Part shown: piece by piece, positions 43,601 through 53,264 of the stretch | How positions within the stretch are numbered: the stretch's first letter is position 1 | How the letters are laid out: each line of letters starts with the position of its first letter | Source: Pyrocephalus nanus | Taxonomy: Eukaryota; Chordata; Aves; Passeriformes; Tyrannidae | Direction: 5' to 3' | NCBI GenBank assembly: GCA_038380795.1 | Contig: CM076262.1 | Span: forward strand, 72,312,629 to 72,376,628 | Length of the DNA stretch: 64,000 bases | Translations under genes and position numbers: made by a program | Notes under the pieces: generated by a model | Told to the model about the DNA's origin: nothing | The model's database searches: none | Seen by the model: only the letters and a program-made list of their open reading frames with translations

Positions 43601-45768
43601 AGCAATACAGCTTTGTGGCTTTGCAGCCTGCTGTGCAGGCTTCATCCTAGTCCAGATGGGCTCTTCACTCCACATGTGGTACAGGAGGTAGATGAAGCTT
43701 CCAGCCCCTGTTTAGGTCAGACCAGTAAGTCAGACACAAGTGGCAAACACGTGTTTGCACTCATGTTCAAACCAGCAGTAAAAGCTGGGTAGCATTTGGC
43801 TCTGGAGACCTCAGCTGGAGCAGTTCAGACTTGCTGAGACCTCCTGTTCACCTCTGACCCTCCTCCTCCGTTCCAGAATGATGAAAATTATCAATCGACT
43901 GCACAAGTCTATGACTCTCCTGCAGTATTTCTCCACCCAGTCCTGGAATTGGTCTTCAGATAATATGAATATGTTAATGACTCACCTTAACACAGAGGAC
44001 AAAAAGGTAAGTAAGTGCATCCTGAATATGCATTGCTAACCTCCAGTTCTGTTCCTCTGTAGCGATTATTTTTGGTGTATTGTTGAGCTTTTGAATGACA
44101 TCCAGATGACTGGAATTTACTTTAACCTGAAATAATTTATTTCCTCCTTGTTTTATTAGGTAACTTATCAGGGACTTTCCATTTATTACAGGAAGTGTGT
44201 TACTCTTTTTTGTGAGACAGGTTAATCACTGAAGTCTTTCCAGTTAACATGGCACTGTGGTGGGTGATCTAGGTGGAAATTACTTGAAAGATTTTGACAT
44301 TTTCATCCACACTGGTTTTAAATGGCACTTGATAGGGCAATTCAGTTAACACAGTGTATTACCTTGAACAATATCAAAAAAGTTCCTGTTTTATTCAAGT
44401 CCCCAAAGAGCAATTAATTTGCTGCATGTCAAGCTCTGTTGTAGTCTTTATATGTTTGAAATACTGCACCTTAAGAGTGGCATTGTAACTGGGAGAGTAG
44501 ATCTGTGATTGATAAGCTTGAAGCACCTTTGGTCAGCATCTCCTTGCAAAGAGGTACTTTGGGCATTCAGCATCATTACACATAATTCTAGTGACACCTA
44601 AAAACTGCATGGAGGTTTTCATATTGAGTGGAATGCCACTCAGTGAAGAATTGATGCTTAAAGCAAGCTAGTTTTGAACTCTGGTGTTTTAACTTTTGCT
44701 CTCTGTCTTTGAAATCCCAGCTGTACAACTTCGATGTCCGTCAGCTGCACTGGTCGGAATACATCGAGAGCTACTGCATAGGGGCCAAGAAGTACTTGCT
44801 GAATGAGGACATGGCAGGAATTCCAGCAGCAAAGCAGCATTTACGGAAGTAAGTCCTCCCCAGTGACAAGGACAAGACCTCCTGGCTGCCTGGAGTGGCA
44901 TTTGAGGAGAATAATTCTAGTTACCTTGCAATAATTGTTACTATTGTATAATATAGAGATAAGGAGCTTATTTCTTATGGCAGCAGTTTGCCAGTGTTTA
45001 CAAACAGGGAGTGAGAGAACAGTTTGCCATAGCAAGGAATCCTAAGCAATTTCATCAGTCGTGGATCATTTTCAGAAGATTTATAAGAACCTCAGTAACA
45101 GACTATTAACTGCCTCAGCCCAGACAGGCAGTGTGGTATAGAGCAGTGATAACAGTTTACTTCAAAAAAAAAAAAAAAAAAAAAGGACTCTTACAAAAAT
45201 TGAACCAGTCTCAAGGTCTTTAGGTATGAAGCTTTTTTTTCCCTTGGTTAAGCACTGGGAAAGTGAGACTTAAGAGAAGTGCAGAAACTTCTTTTGCTTG
45301 ACAGAAAGAGGACAGAATTATCAGCATCTTAAAAAAACTCAATTATACCATTGAAATAGATGCTGTAAATTGCTCCCCCTCCCAAAAAACAATCTGGTTT
45401 GACATGACAGAACACAGAACAAGAGAGAACTCCAGTACAGGGGGTTCCACAGGTGGCAAGAAGGCAGGGCACGGAAAACAGGGAAGATTAGAAGTCGTAA
45501 ATAGGATTTCTTACGAAGTCACCTGTAGGGAAGGACGCCAGCTGGCAGGATTCCTTGTTGCTTCTGCCTTTCTCCCCTCTAAGGTGCCTCCTTCTCTCCC
45601 CCCAGGCTGAGGAACATCCGATACGCGTTCAACACCACCCTCCTCGTCATCATCTGGCGCATCTTCATCGCCCGGTCGCAGATGGCTCGGAACATCTGGT
45701 ACTTTGTGGTGAGCCTCTGCTACAAGTTCCTCTCCTACTTCAGGGCATCCAGCACCCTCCGGCACTGA
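22507..45768 (+). CDS. Fatty acyl-CoA reductase (FAR1/FAR2 family), 3' ten coding exons; 5' end outside window
   Basis: FAR enzymes are peroxisomal, membrane-anchored and NADPH-dependent; they reduce long-chain fatty acyl-CoA to fatty alcohol for ether lipids and wax esters. Ten exons join in phase into 452 residues plus a TGA. Residues 1 to about 260 form the extended-SDR (male-sterility type) Rossmann domain: FHCAATVRF at residues 46-54 and the catalytic YxxxK as YTYTK at 141-145. The rest is the FAR C-terminal (sterile) domain with a hydrophobic stretch near residues 407-442, where known FARs are membrane-anchored. The N-terminal exon with the GxxGxxG loop, about 63 residues, is absent. 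Residues are a mosaic: WYTAVHR and [12 protein letters not shown] recall FAR2, while [12 protein letters not shown] and the last 50 residues recall FAR1. I therefore give the family but no paralogue symbol; this rests on remembered FAR sequences, not on an alignment. Confidence 0.95.
22854..22879. repeat. (TG)13 microsatellite
   Basis: Uninterrupted TG dinucleotides, about 170 bases downstream of FAR exon a. Confidence 0.95.
24921..25172 (+). mobile_element. CR1-type LINE 3' end
   Basis: A well-preserved CR1 3' segment of about 250 bases running from the TTCAAACTGAAAGAG region through GAGCAACCTGGGACAG and GATGATCTTTAAGGTCCCTT to the TCTATG end. Confidence 0.92.
25573..25752 (+). CDS. FAR exon b
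   Basis: The acceptor is CCTCAG and the donor is GTGAGT; one base completes the lysine codon split from exon a and the exon ends in phase 2. It encodes 59 whole codons, including [17 protein letters not shown] and [12 protein letters not shown]. The HISTAY block is the SDR segment carrying the active-site Ser/Thr ahead of the YxxxK in the next exon. A 90-base tract of only G and T follows 84 bases after the exon. Confidence 0.94.
25837..25926 (+). repeat. 90-base tract of only G and T
   Basis: Every base is T or G on the plus strand, mostly T-runs broken by single or paired G. It starts 85 bases after the donor of FAR exon b. Confidence 0.95.
26197..26420 (-). mobile_element. CR1-type LINE 3' fragment, older subfamily
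   Basis: Inverted CR1 tail starting AGAATCATTAAGGTTGGAAG, with CACTACTTGAACACCTCCAG and CCTTTCCACAAAGAAATTCT inside. Confidence 0.85.
30764..30941 (+). CDS. FAR exon c, with catalytic YxxxK
   Basis: The acceptor is CTGTAG and the donor is GTAAGT. The first base completes a split glutamate codon and the exon ends in phase 0 after EPFP. It carries TYTYTKAL, so the SDR catalytic Tyr is encoded at 30828-30830 and the Lys at 30840-30842. [12 protein letters not shown] follows, the strand and loop typical of FARs after the active-site helix. All key residues are intact, so the enzyme is probably active. Confidence 0.95.
30942..32223 (+). other. FAR intron c-d
   Basis: An intron of 1282 bases with GTAAGT and TTGGCAG borders. 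It contains a T-rich stretch near 31790-31815. No repeat family or coding exon is recognised. Confidence 0.85.
32224..32268 (+). CDS. FAR exon d (45-bp exon)
   Basis: This very short exon has exactly 15 codons in phase 0 on both sides, encoding [15 protein letters not shown]. The acceptor is a T-run followed by GGCAG and the donor is GTAGGT. The peptide is a well-conserved FAR segment and fills precisely the gap between exons c and e, which settles its borders. Skipping it would keep the frame and remove 15 residues of the reductase domain. Confidence 0.94.
32269..34954 (+). other. FAR intron d-e
   Basis: An intron of 2686 bases holding a short plus-oriented CR1 3' end at about 33438-33526. 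The rest shows no gene or recognisable element. Confidence 0.85.
33438..33526 (+). mobile_element. CR1-type LINE 3' terminal fragment
   Basis: GGAAGGTGTCTCTGCCCATG through CGATTCTATGAT, a short 3'-only copy. Confidence 0.88.
34955..35073 (+). CDS. FAR exon e
   Basis: The acceptor is CCACAG and the donor is GTGGGG; the exon has 39 codons plus two bases. It encodes AGKGILRT at the start, then [23 protein letters not shown](I/F)LR and PVD are conserved FAR blocks. WYTAVH matches the FAR2 state rather than the FAR1 state as I remember them. The arginine codon after VH is split with exon f. Confidence 0.94.
35422..35481. repeat. 27-bp tandem duplication
   Basis: Two perfect 27-base units (35422-35448 and 35449-35475, beginning CCTTGGTAAAAATGC) and six bases of a third. 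Located in FAR intron e-f. Confidence 0.95.
37192..37300 (+). mobile_element. CR1-type LINE 3' terminal fragment
   Basis: GGGGCTCTGAGCAACCTGGT followed by a diverged tail and CATTCTATGATCCTGTGAT. Confidence 0.88.
37431..37498 (+). CDS. FAR exon f
   Basis: A 68-base exon after a strong polypyrimidine tract ending CTCCAG, with donor GTAAGT. One base completes Arg; 22 codons encode [20 protein letters not shown] and EM; one base of a glycine codon is left. NCTTG..NPF.WGE is the conserved stretch at the end of the Rossmann domain. It is closer to FAR1 than to FAR2 as I recall those sequences. Confidence 0.93.
37858..38048 (-). mobile_element. CR1-type LINE 3' fragment lacking its extreme end
   Basis: Inverted CR1 body: CCCAGGTTGCTCAGAGCCCC, CTTCCAGGGATGGGGCAGCC and GCAACCTGTGCCAGGGCC. 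The last 60 bases or so of the usual 3' end are missing. Confidence 0.88.
39237..39261. repeat. Poly(T) run of 25
   Basis: 25 consecutive T, in FAR intron f-g. Confidence 0.95.
39622..39793 (+). CDS. FAR exon g
   Basis: The acceptor is TTCCAG and the donor is GTAGGA. The exon carries 56 whole codons between split Gly and Arg codons. It includes [24 protein letters not shown] and [12 protein letters not shown]. The VSHKAPA..YD.Y.R.TGR.PR block marks the start of the FAR C-terminal domain. Confidence 0.95.
42985..43438 (+). mobile_element. CR1-type LINE 3' end, longest copy in the window
   Basis: About 450 bases: GGTCCAGAGCAGGGCCATGA, GAGAGCCAGG, then the GGAAGGTGTCCCTGCCCATG block and GATGATCTTTAGGGTCCCTT with CATTCTGTGATTCTCTGATT at the end. 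It contains an internal 25-bp tandem duplication. Confidence 0.93.
43046..43095. repeat. 25-bp tandem duplication inside a CR1 copy
   Basis: Two perfect units beginning ATGAAGATGAGCAGAGGG, directly adjacent. Confidence 0.95.
43877..44006 (+). CDS. FAR exon h
   Basis: The acceptor is TTCCAG and the donor is GTAAGT. One base completes Arg, then 43 codons end in phase 0 with NTEDKK. It encodes [12 protein letters not shown] followed by an aromatic-rich stretch ([14 protein letters not shown]) and NMLM. The pattern MMK..RLHK and W..N..NMLM..L..EDKK is typical of FAR1-type C-terminal domains. A full-length-looking CR1 3' end lies about 440 bases upstream. Confidence 0.94.
44007..45605 (+). other. 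FAR introns h-i and i-j
   Basis: Introns 44007-44720 and 44849-45605 flank exon i. The second has an A-run at about 45163-45184. Nothing else is recognised. Confidence 0.85.
44721..44848 (+). CDS. FAR exon i
   Basis: The acceptor is TCCCAG and the donor is GTAAGT. It holds 42 codons plus two bases and enters in phase 0. It encodes [20 protein letters not shown] and then [34 protein letters not shown] is one of the strongest FAR-family signatures. Confidence 0.95.
45606..45768 (+). CDS. FAR terminal coding exon j with stop codon
   Basis: The acceptor is CCCCAG after a long CT-rich run; one base completes a lysine codon, then 53 codons and TGA at 45766-45768. It begins [11 protein letters not shown] and ends [15 protein letters not shown]. 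Two hydrophobic stretches ([12 protein letters not shown] and [12 protein letters not shown]) flank the basic segment ARSQMARN, the membrane-anchor region of FARs. The final LRH replaces the MRY and LKV endings I recall for FAR1 and FAR2. Confidence 0.96.
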
Positions 45769-48010
45769 AGCCACCCATCAGCAACCAGCCCCTTGCAGAA
45801 GGACCTCCATCTCCTCTGAGCAGCAACTATGGGCATCGGGGTCTGACAGTAGCAGAAAATTCCACTCCTCTCCCCCTCAACAGCAGCTGGCATTTGTTTG
45901 TGCACTGTTATACGTTCACCTTTTTAATTTAACTAATGCTTTAATACGTGGTGGTCTTTCTTCCATAGGACCAGGCCAATTTTTAAAGCCATAACTGAAG
46001 CTTTAGGAACAGGTCAAGCTGTGGAACCCTTCATCTAGAGTCTGATGTGCAAGAGTAAGGATTAACCAAAGTCGTTGTCTTCCCATGTACTACCACCTAG
46101 GCTATCTTAACCCCATCTTCTTCCTCAAAAGAGGCACATTTAAAGCAGAGAACCCTGGCAGAACAGGATGCCATCAGAGAAGACCCAGCCAAGGAAATTA
46201 TCTTGTAAGGGGTCTTCCTAAAGAGGCTGTTCCTTCATTCTCATTCCGTGAAATGGTACCTTATTGAAAAAAAAAAAAAACCAACAAAATTTCACTTTCC
46301 AGTTTTTCAAAACTTAGAGGGGGAAAAAGATGAGTTACACTGGGCCAGTGAAAACACAGAATAGTTTTCAGATCTTGTCTTATATTGCTACTGAGGACTG
46401 ATGCTCTCAAGCCATAACTGAAGACACACATAGAATTCATGCACCTGTGTTAACTCACAAGCTGCTTTCTTACAGACAGGTCTTTCCTTCTCTCTGGTTA
46501 AGGTTTCAGTCTACTAAAAAATCCTGCTCTTGCATTTATCACATTTGCTCAGAACAGTTTTGGGGTCTCAAAAAACGCTCTATTAACTCTGGGGACGAAG
46601 AGAAGACTTTCTTAAAAGACCGAAGAAGAATTCAGAAACTCTTTATTATTTTAATAGGTCTTTTTTCCCCCCTGGATTTGTCTGCAGGAAACCTCTGTCC
46701 CTGTAACTCAAAACCAGCCTGATACTGTGCTTCACGGGCTTTCATTACAGCTAAATCACTTTACACTTTCTTTGCCAGTGGAGGTGACCAATTGCAAAGA
46801 CACACCCGGAGGAAACGCCATCGGGCCAGTTCTGCTGCCACTCTTTGTCAGTGGGCATTAAAAACTCTGAAAGTTGGTTTTGCTGGTACTGTTGGACTCA
46901 GTGATCTTAAAGGTCCAACCTAAACAACCCTCTTATTCTATGGCTTCTCTGTAAAAACAGTCCTGCACTGTGAAGTTGAACCCAAGGATTTTCCTAACGC
47001 TCGTGGCCATTGGAGACACTCGTTCCACACAGTCAAGCAGGAATTCCTGTGGGGGCAGAGAGAGAGAGAGAGAGCTTTCTTCAAAGTAACCTGGTGCAAC
47101 AGCAGCAAATCCATCGTGCTGTCAGATTTCCAGAGCCAAATCTAATACCGAGATATTTTGTATTCAGCTAACACTGAATAAGCGCTCTGAGATCAGACTT
47201 CAAAGCAGCTCGTTTTCGAAACTCCAGTCTTGTGTCGTGCTGGCTGTCTGAAAAAGTAATGCTACATCACAACAAAGTGACACAGTTGCTCTTTTGCTAG
47301 CTGAGAATAGCGGGGTATTTACAGAGCTGGCATTCTTCAAAAATTATACTTGTTTTTGGCAGTAAAGGCAAGAGCGAGTTATGACGACAGTATATTTATA
47401 TCTTAGGCCTTCAAGCTGGTTCAGAAGTCTTTCTAAAGGTGCAAGGAATTTATCTTCCCCAGAGGTCTAGTTTCAAGCAGTTCCCAAAGGATGCCTGCAG
47501 CAGAAACACAGTGTCCAAAATAGCAGGGCTCTGGCATTGCCTACCACAGACCTCTGTGTTTGTCACACATTACTGCTGATCTGTGATTAATCAGATCAAA
47601 GCACCCAGTTTACAAAGATGCAGATTTCTTAAGCTCTTGCCTTGAAAATGTAAACTTTCAAAGGGAAACTGGTGCTGGCTTTTAGCTGTGTGTTTTCCAG
47701 CTTCAAAAAGCTGGAAAGGGCAGGTGCCACTGCCTGGGAAAGCTGGAGCTGTGGGTTTGGGTGCTGGGGACAGACATTTCATGTCCAGTGCTGCCATAGC
47801 AGTGTCAGGGAAGGTTAGTGGCATTATACCTTGCTACCCTGGTGGGGCTGAGGCAGGCTGCTGTAGGGATTCCTCCAGAATTCCCTCAGGTACATAATCA
47901 GGTCATCAGGCACCTCGCAGTCTCCTCATCTGAAAGGCTAAAAAAAACAAAGCAGACCAAAACTGTAGATGACTTTGAAACAAACTTCCATTCAAAAATT
48001 AGGAAATAAA
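45769..48010 (+). other. Probable FAR 3' UTR (end uncertain)
   Basis: This is noncoding DNA directly after the FAR stop. The first poly(A)-signal-like hexamers are ATTAAA at 46857-46862 and AATAAA at 48005-48010; further AATAAA copies lie at 50235-50240 and 50649-50654. The true end cannot be chosen from sequence alone, so the stated end is only the first canonical AATAAA. A plus-oriented CR1 3' end lies inside at about 46888-46942. Confidence 0.4.
46888..46942 (+). mobile_element. CR1-type LINE 3' terminal fragment in the FAR 3' UTR
   Basis: GTTGGACTCAGTGATCTTAA, AGGTCCAACC and CTTATTCTATGG form the recognisable CR1 end. Confidence 0.8.
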
Positions 48011-50645
48011 TTCTAACTTGTATCCTAAAAGTCTTTTTAAGAGTGCCTGCCTAATGTACAAAGAAGAAGTTAGTCCTATGACGGACAAAAACTTGGGTGC
48101 CAGAGAAAAGTTAAAGGTGCAAACCTTGCCACACAGACATCAGTCAGCTCTGCCAAGGGTAAACTGTCCCACCTTCCCTTTGCCTTCCCTGGTCATGCCA
48201 TGCATTCCTCCCAGCATGCCTGTGGGCATTCCCAGCTGTTTGCACAGGCTGTATTGTCCCAGCAAGCCTCAGGTGTATCTTTGCTCACCTGAGCACGCCC
48301 GGACCTGTTCTCTGAACGCACAAAAAAGATGCTTCAGGTTTCACTCAGAACAGCGGTGGTGGGATATTTTTAGGGCTCTTCAGCCACAGCTAAACTACTG
48401 CTCAGCCCTGGAAAAAAAAAAAAAAAAACACCAAAAAACCAGCAGGAGCTGCTTGGGCTGTTGGAAAAACATAGCTGTTGCAGATGGTGTTTGCTCTCGA
48501 GGAGACCTTTGACAGCCCACACAGCGCTGCCAGCAGCTGGCTCCGGAGCTCTGGCCTTGCCTGGGGCGGATCAAGCTGTTAGCTTGTCTAACACAGACGT
48601 AACACACAGGGAAACTTGGATCTCCCATCCATTTCCTTGTGGCTTGAGATGTTTCCGTGCGACTGAACCACAGAAGTGTCCCAGGAAAGCTTAGTGGAGG
48701 GGGCTGGCGTGTGGCGATGGCCCCCGGGTGCCAGTCGGGACTGTCATCGCAGAGAGCTGGGCCTGGCACGAGGACTTGTTCTCAGCCCAAGCAGTGGCTT
48801 ACTTACCTTTGATGGTTTACTTTGTGCTCCTCAGTGGATTTGCTTGTGTGTGCTCTGAGGAAACCCAAAGTCTTGGGGGAAATACCTAAAAGAAAACACC
48901 GAGTGACAAGACACTTCTTTCCTTCTCTGTTCTCTTGCTCTTTCACATACACTCACGAGCTTTTGACAACAGAGAAGCCAAATGCAGCTGCTACGAAGTT
49001 AAATCAGAGGACCATGGTGACAAATTATTGCAAAAAAACCTGCATTGATCAATGAGCTGCCAGACTCAGAGGACTATCCCTCAAGGAGTGGGGAAGAAGG
49101 AGATCTATCAGCATATTGACACCAGTTCAGTTTCTTGTGATCAAACATCCAGACTCAAAGGCTCCTCTGTCCTTTGCCCAGCTGCCTACAAGGCAGCATG
49201 AAGAACAATGCTGGCAGGCACAAAAGAAAATACCTGCCACAGGGCAGTGGGATGGGATTATTTGCTGAACTTGCAGTGATTTTTACCCTCTCACAGTGGA
49301 AATAATGCAGAGCGCTGCGGAACCTCCTCTGTTAATGCTCTGCACACACCCTGGTCCATCGGCTACAGTTGTGCCAGAGCTGTGAAACAAACACTGAATA
49401 TCATTTCACTGGCACACAGCAGTGGGCAGAACCTTGCAATTAACAGCAACTATCTTTTTAATTACATCGTGATCACAAAAAAAACCCAAACAAACAACAA
49501 ATCCCTAAAATTAACCCACGCTTAAACTGCCTTTTGACTGACAACCAAAATTCCAGCACGTCTCTTACCAAAAAAATAGAATTCCTCGCCCCTCCACACT
49601 CCTCTATTCCAATAACTTTGTTAAGAAAATACAATTCTTTCTTGGTAGAGATGTGGGTATCAGACATACTGGTACATTACAGATTGTTGGCCCATTTCCC
49701 ACCTCCTCAAGAAAATCATTCTTTTATAAATTTTCTAAGATAACATCATTGTATGTGCCTGTGTGTACAGCTGCATCTTTCAGCACCAGACAACATACAA
49801 AGATGGAAAAAAGTCGTGGAGCTCATGCTGAAATGCCAGGCTGTGCTTGCTTGGTGTGTTGCAGACAAAGTGATTAAAACATCCCCCAATTTCCATTGTA
49901 AAGGAAACCCTGACCTGTAGTACTATTAACCAGTTCATTACCATGGATAAGCAACTGGGAAAAGAGGGGAGGGGGGGGGAGCATCCTTTTGTTTGTAAAT
50001 AAGCTACAGCTTCATGGTCAAAAGCATGCTGTTGCTCTTCCAGCGTTGACGTCCTACACCGCTGAAAGCAAGGGTGAACTTTCAGTACAATTGGATCCTT
50101 TATCCTAGCACAGAGTAAACCACATACTGTACATTCCCCAGAAGCCAAGTGGTGAATATCCCATTACATGGTGCTAAATATCGGTATAAAGGTGGTACAG
50201 ACTTGCTTAATAGAATTAAAATTAAAAAAAAAAAAATAAAGCGTATTTGGGGAATAATTAAAGATGTACTATCCCACTTTTCTCTACTGCTTAAAAGACA
50301 ACTATGAAATGAGTTGGGTTTTTTTTCCAGATTGACAAGAAACCACTTACAACAGATTTCTTGTCCTTACATAACCTTGGCAGACCCCAGTTTATAGTAA
50401 AATATCTACTCTCCCACTGTCCAAAGTTTCTACGGTTCTATCTGCTATTATTTCTGTTCTCTTGTTAGCTACGAGACAACTTACTGTTAGAAATCTCAAT
50501 GACAAGAAAAGTTTCTAATATGTTAAGCCGTAATCTTTTGAGCTCTCAAATCAGATAAAACGACGAAATCACAAATTACGTGAACCTCAGCCATAAAAAA
50601 AAAAAAAAAAAAATTGTTAATACGACGTTTACGTTATTTGAGACA
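48011..50645. other. Intergenic or extended 3' UTR of FAR
   Basis: No exon with splice or family support was found on either strand. The stretch contains A-runs near 48411-48428 and 50223-50236, an AATAAA on the plus strand at 50235-50240, and near 50528-50645 a short AT-rich section unusually rich in CpG. Part of it may be transcribed as a long FAR 3' UTR. Confidence 0.5.
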
Positions 50646-50651
50646 TTTAAT
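50646..50651 (-). terminator. Candidate poly(A) signal ATTAAA for the unidentified minus-strand gene
   Basis: Read on the minus strand the hexamer is ATTAAA, 47 bases after the TGA at 50698. A T-rich run follows within 60 bases, resembling a downstream U-rich element. Plus-strand AATAAA overlaps it at 50649-50654. Confidence 0.35.
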
Positions 50652-50697
50652 AAAACAAAATATTTTAAAACTACGCGGTCGCTTCGAATTGCTTCGG

Positions 50698-50778
50698 TCA
50701 CTTCAGGTCGTTGCAGCTGAGCAGAGGCTGCATCTGCAGCACATCTGTCCTCAGCTGTGGGTGGAACGGCAGCCCCAC
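50698..50778 (-). CDS. Terminal exon of an unidentified minus-strand gene
   Basis: On the minus strand a strong acceptor (long CT-rich run ending CCCTGTAG) precedes 26 codons and a TGA at 50700-50698. The peptide starts VGLPFHPQLRTDVLQ and ends LLSCNDLK. It enters in phase 0, matching the phase-0 end of the exon at 53265-53403. A minus-strand ATTAAA lies 47 bases past the stop, followed by a T-run, as expected at a 3' end. I do not recognise the protein. This frame was judged coding from splice logic and composition, not homology. Confidence 0.5.
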   Translation of the reverse strand: MGLPFHPQLRTDVLQMQPLLSCNDLK

Positions 50779-53264
50779 CTACAGGGAGCCCGAGCAAGGA
50801 AAGGGGAAACCCCAAGAGTTTTAAAAGCTGTGACAGCGAGAGTTTAACCCTCCCTGACCTGGAAAGGCCCATCCCCGATGAGTGTTTAGGAAAAACAAAG
50901 GGAGAGTAACCCAACCAACCTCCTTGGACAACACACACCATTTGTGCCTGAGTCTAGGACCCCAAACTCTTTAAGTTTTAGAAGGTAAGGACTCTAATTT
51001 ACACTTGGTGTTAACACATAACATGATGGATAGATAATGTCTGGTAATCATCTCTCACTTCCTTGCAATATAGCAGATTATATTGAGGAAAACTAATGTG
51101 AGAGGAAGAGACACAGCATTATCATGAGCCTTTCCTTAATGAAAATTATTTCAGATCCTGAAACCCAGGGCATACATCAAAGACATAATTTTCATTTTGT
51201 TAGCAAATCTTTTCTTAAAATACCATTTTCCGTTTTTTTTTTATATGTAAATGTGATCTTCAGGGAGGGAAAAAAAAAATCAATTTTCCATTAAGATGCA
51301 TCAATGAATTAAAGCCATCAGCAAGAAAATTCAGATTCTTTCTGAAGAACAGACTTAAAGGTCAACCTGCAGACTTTAAACCTTCTGACATTCTGATTGC
51401 ACAGTGTTACCAAGCCAAATAATCAATTAAATAAACTAGGGAAATTGCATTACTATTCATATTTTAAGGGAAGCAAAAATAGGGAGGAGGAAAATGATGT
51501 AATGCAGGACAAGCAATCCTTAATTGATACATCCCAGGATTTTTGACAAAAGTAATAGTGTGACACAATCTTGCAGAGAAGCGAAGGTGGATTTAAAATG
51601 TACCTTACTCTTTGCCTCAGGCTCTTAAAAATGGAGGCATCTTGGAACTTGAGGACCTAAAGAAAAACTTACAATTACAGACAGTAAAAACTAGAGTTTG
51701 TAATTGTGGAGCAATAAATAAAATCTGGCTGCTTGGAAGTGTGAACAGCAGTAACTTATCCAACAATAACTATGTTCATGCAACACCGAGTTCAAGGGGA
51801 AATTGAGTTAGTCCTGTCTTCACAATCCATGATTATTGATCATTTTAGCACATTTTGCTACTCCCCTCCCAGCAGAGGCTGAATGTGACAATTGGTCTGG
51901 GAAAAGAAATATGAAATTTGAGGTCTCTAGGAAGTCTGCTACCTCTTACCACCCCTGGGGAGACCTTGTTGATAAATAAAGGGCTGCCACATAGGATATG
52001 CAAAAATAAAATACTGAGAAAGACTAAAAGTCAGCAAGGGCAAAGCCAGCAGTGAACAGACTAGGAAGGTAAACTAGCTTGAAAGGACAAGTGAGGCTCA
52101 AGCCAGGGGTTTGACACTCTGCAGGTCAGGAGGACAATTACACTGAAGCTGGGCCAAACAGGATAAATTAGAAAATAAAGAGAAATCAACCCATTTTTCA
52201 TCTGACTGAGGGAGTGAAAGGGAGACAGAAGACATGTGACTCTCCTTCAGGCCCAGATTCCTTTCCACCCTGCAGTGCCACCAAGAGGGATCAGAAAAAG
52301 AGGCATCTTCCAGACCCCTGGCTCTACTCCTGGAGCCCCATTCCCCTCTTTGACTCCCTGGGGTCTTAGAAAGCCAGCTGCCCACCTCAGCAGCAGGAAC
52401 GAGGAATCTCCAGGGAGCTGTGCAGGATGTGCAACACATTTCATTCGTGTCCCAACTCCCCATCACCAAACTGTGGTCTGGGAAGTAGCCAAGGTGTCAC
52501 GTCCCAAATGCCACAGTTCAGGGGTACAAAAGCACTCAGAGCTACTCATCACATTGCAAGAGTGACTTTCCATGGATGTGGCTGCATCCTCTGAGGGGGA
52601 GCTCCTCAGACAAGCCTCACAAGCCAGTCTGAGGGCTTAGCAGACAGGCACATGGAGAAGCAACTGGATAGGCAGCAGCAGCAGCACTACGGAAAATTGC
52701 ATCTATTTATCTAGTTTGACAAGTTGGTTAAAATGCTGCTTCTGGGTCACCTGAGCCACACATTCCCAGTATTCTGCCCTGAAAAATACGCTGTAATCTT
52801 GCATTGGTTTTGTTATTTGTTGGGTCTTTGATTTAGAGTTTTAATTGCATTGCCGTGGAAAAAGACGTCAGAGGCTTAAAATTGTCCCTTTGCTGTGAGG
52901 GAAAAATTTGTGTTTTGTAAATCCAGTCAGATTTTGACACTGTGAGAATTGACAAGCCCTGATGAAACTGAGTTTTGTGATACAAGCTCATCCCTGATGC
53001 AACACCACCTGCAAGAGGATTTCGTGTCCCATTTTTCTACCCCTCCAGCGATCTCCACAGCAAAGCTCGTGACAAAGATGCTGAAGACAAGATGAAAGAC
53101 AGGCCCAGCAGTTAGCTCCAGTTCAGGTTATCCTGACTCATCAAACATTTGCAATCACTTTTCCAGGTGGAGGGGTTTTTTTTCCCCCCTCCCTCCTTCC
53201 ACCACTCTCACTTCCCAGCTTGATCACAACACACTCTCAGTGAGCCACTGCAAGGTGTCCTCAC
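50779..53264 (-). other. Intron of the unidentified minus-strand gene
   Basis: A single intron of 2486 bases if no exon was missed. It holds no recognised CR1 copy. An exon-like plus-strand frame near 51612-51806 was considered and not accepted. Confidence 0.35.

Larger units (their letters stand above)
39794..43876 (+). other. FAR intron g-h
   Basis: An intron of 4083 bases. Its main content is the longest CR1 copy of the window, about 42985-43438, plus short A- and T-runs near 40712 and 40908. A 106-codon antisense open frame near 42.4-42.7 kb has no splice or family support. Confidence 0.85.

Noticed and set aside
51612..51806. Exon-like plus-strand stretch (after TTTGCCTCAG) with a plausible peptide and AATAAATAAA
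   Set aside because: There is an acceptor but no matching gene or phase evidence; the peptide is Lys/Leu/Asn-rich as expected in AT-rich DNA. Kept only as a note.
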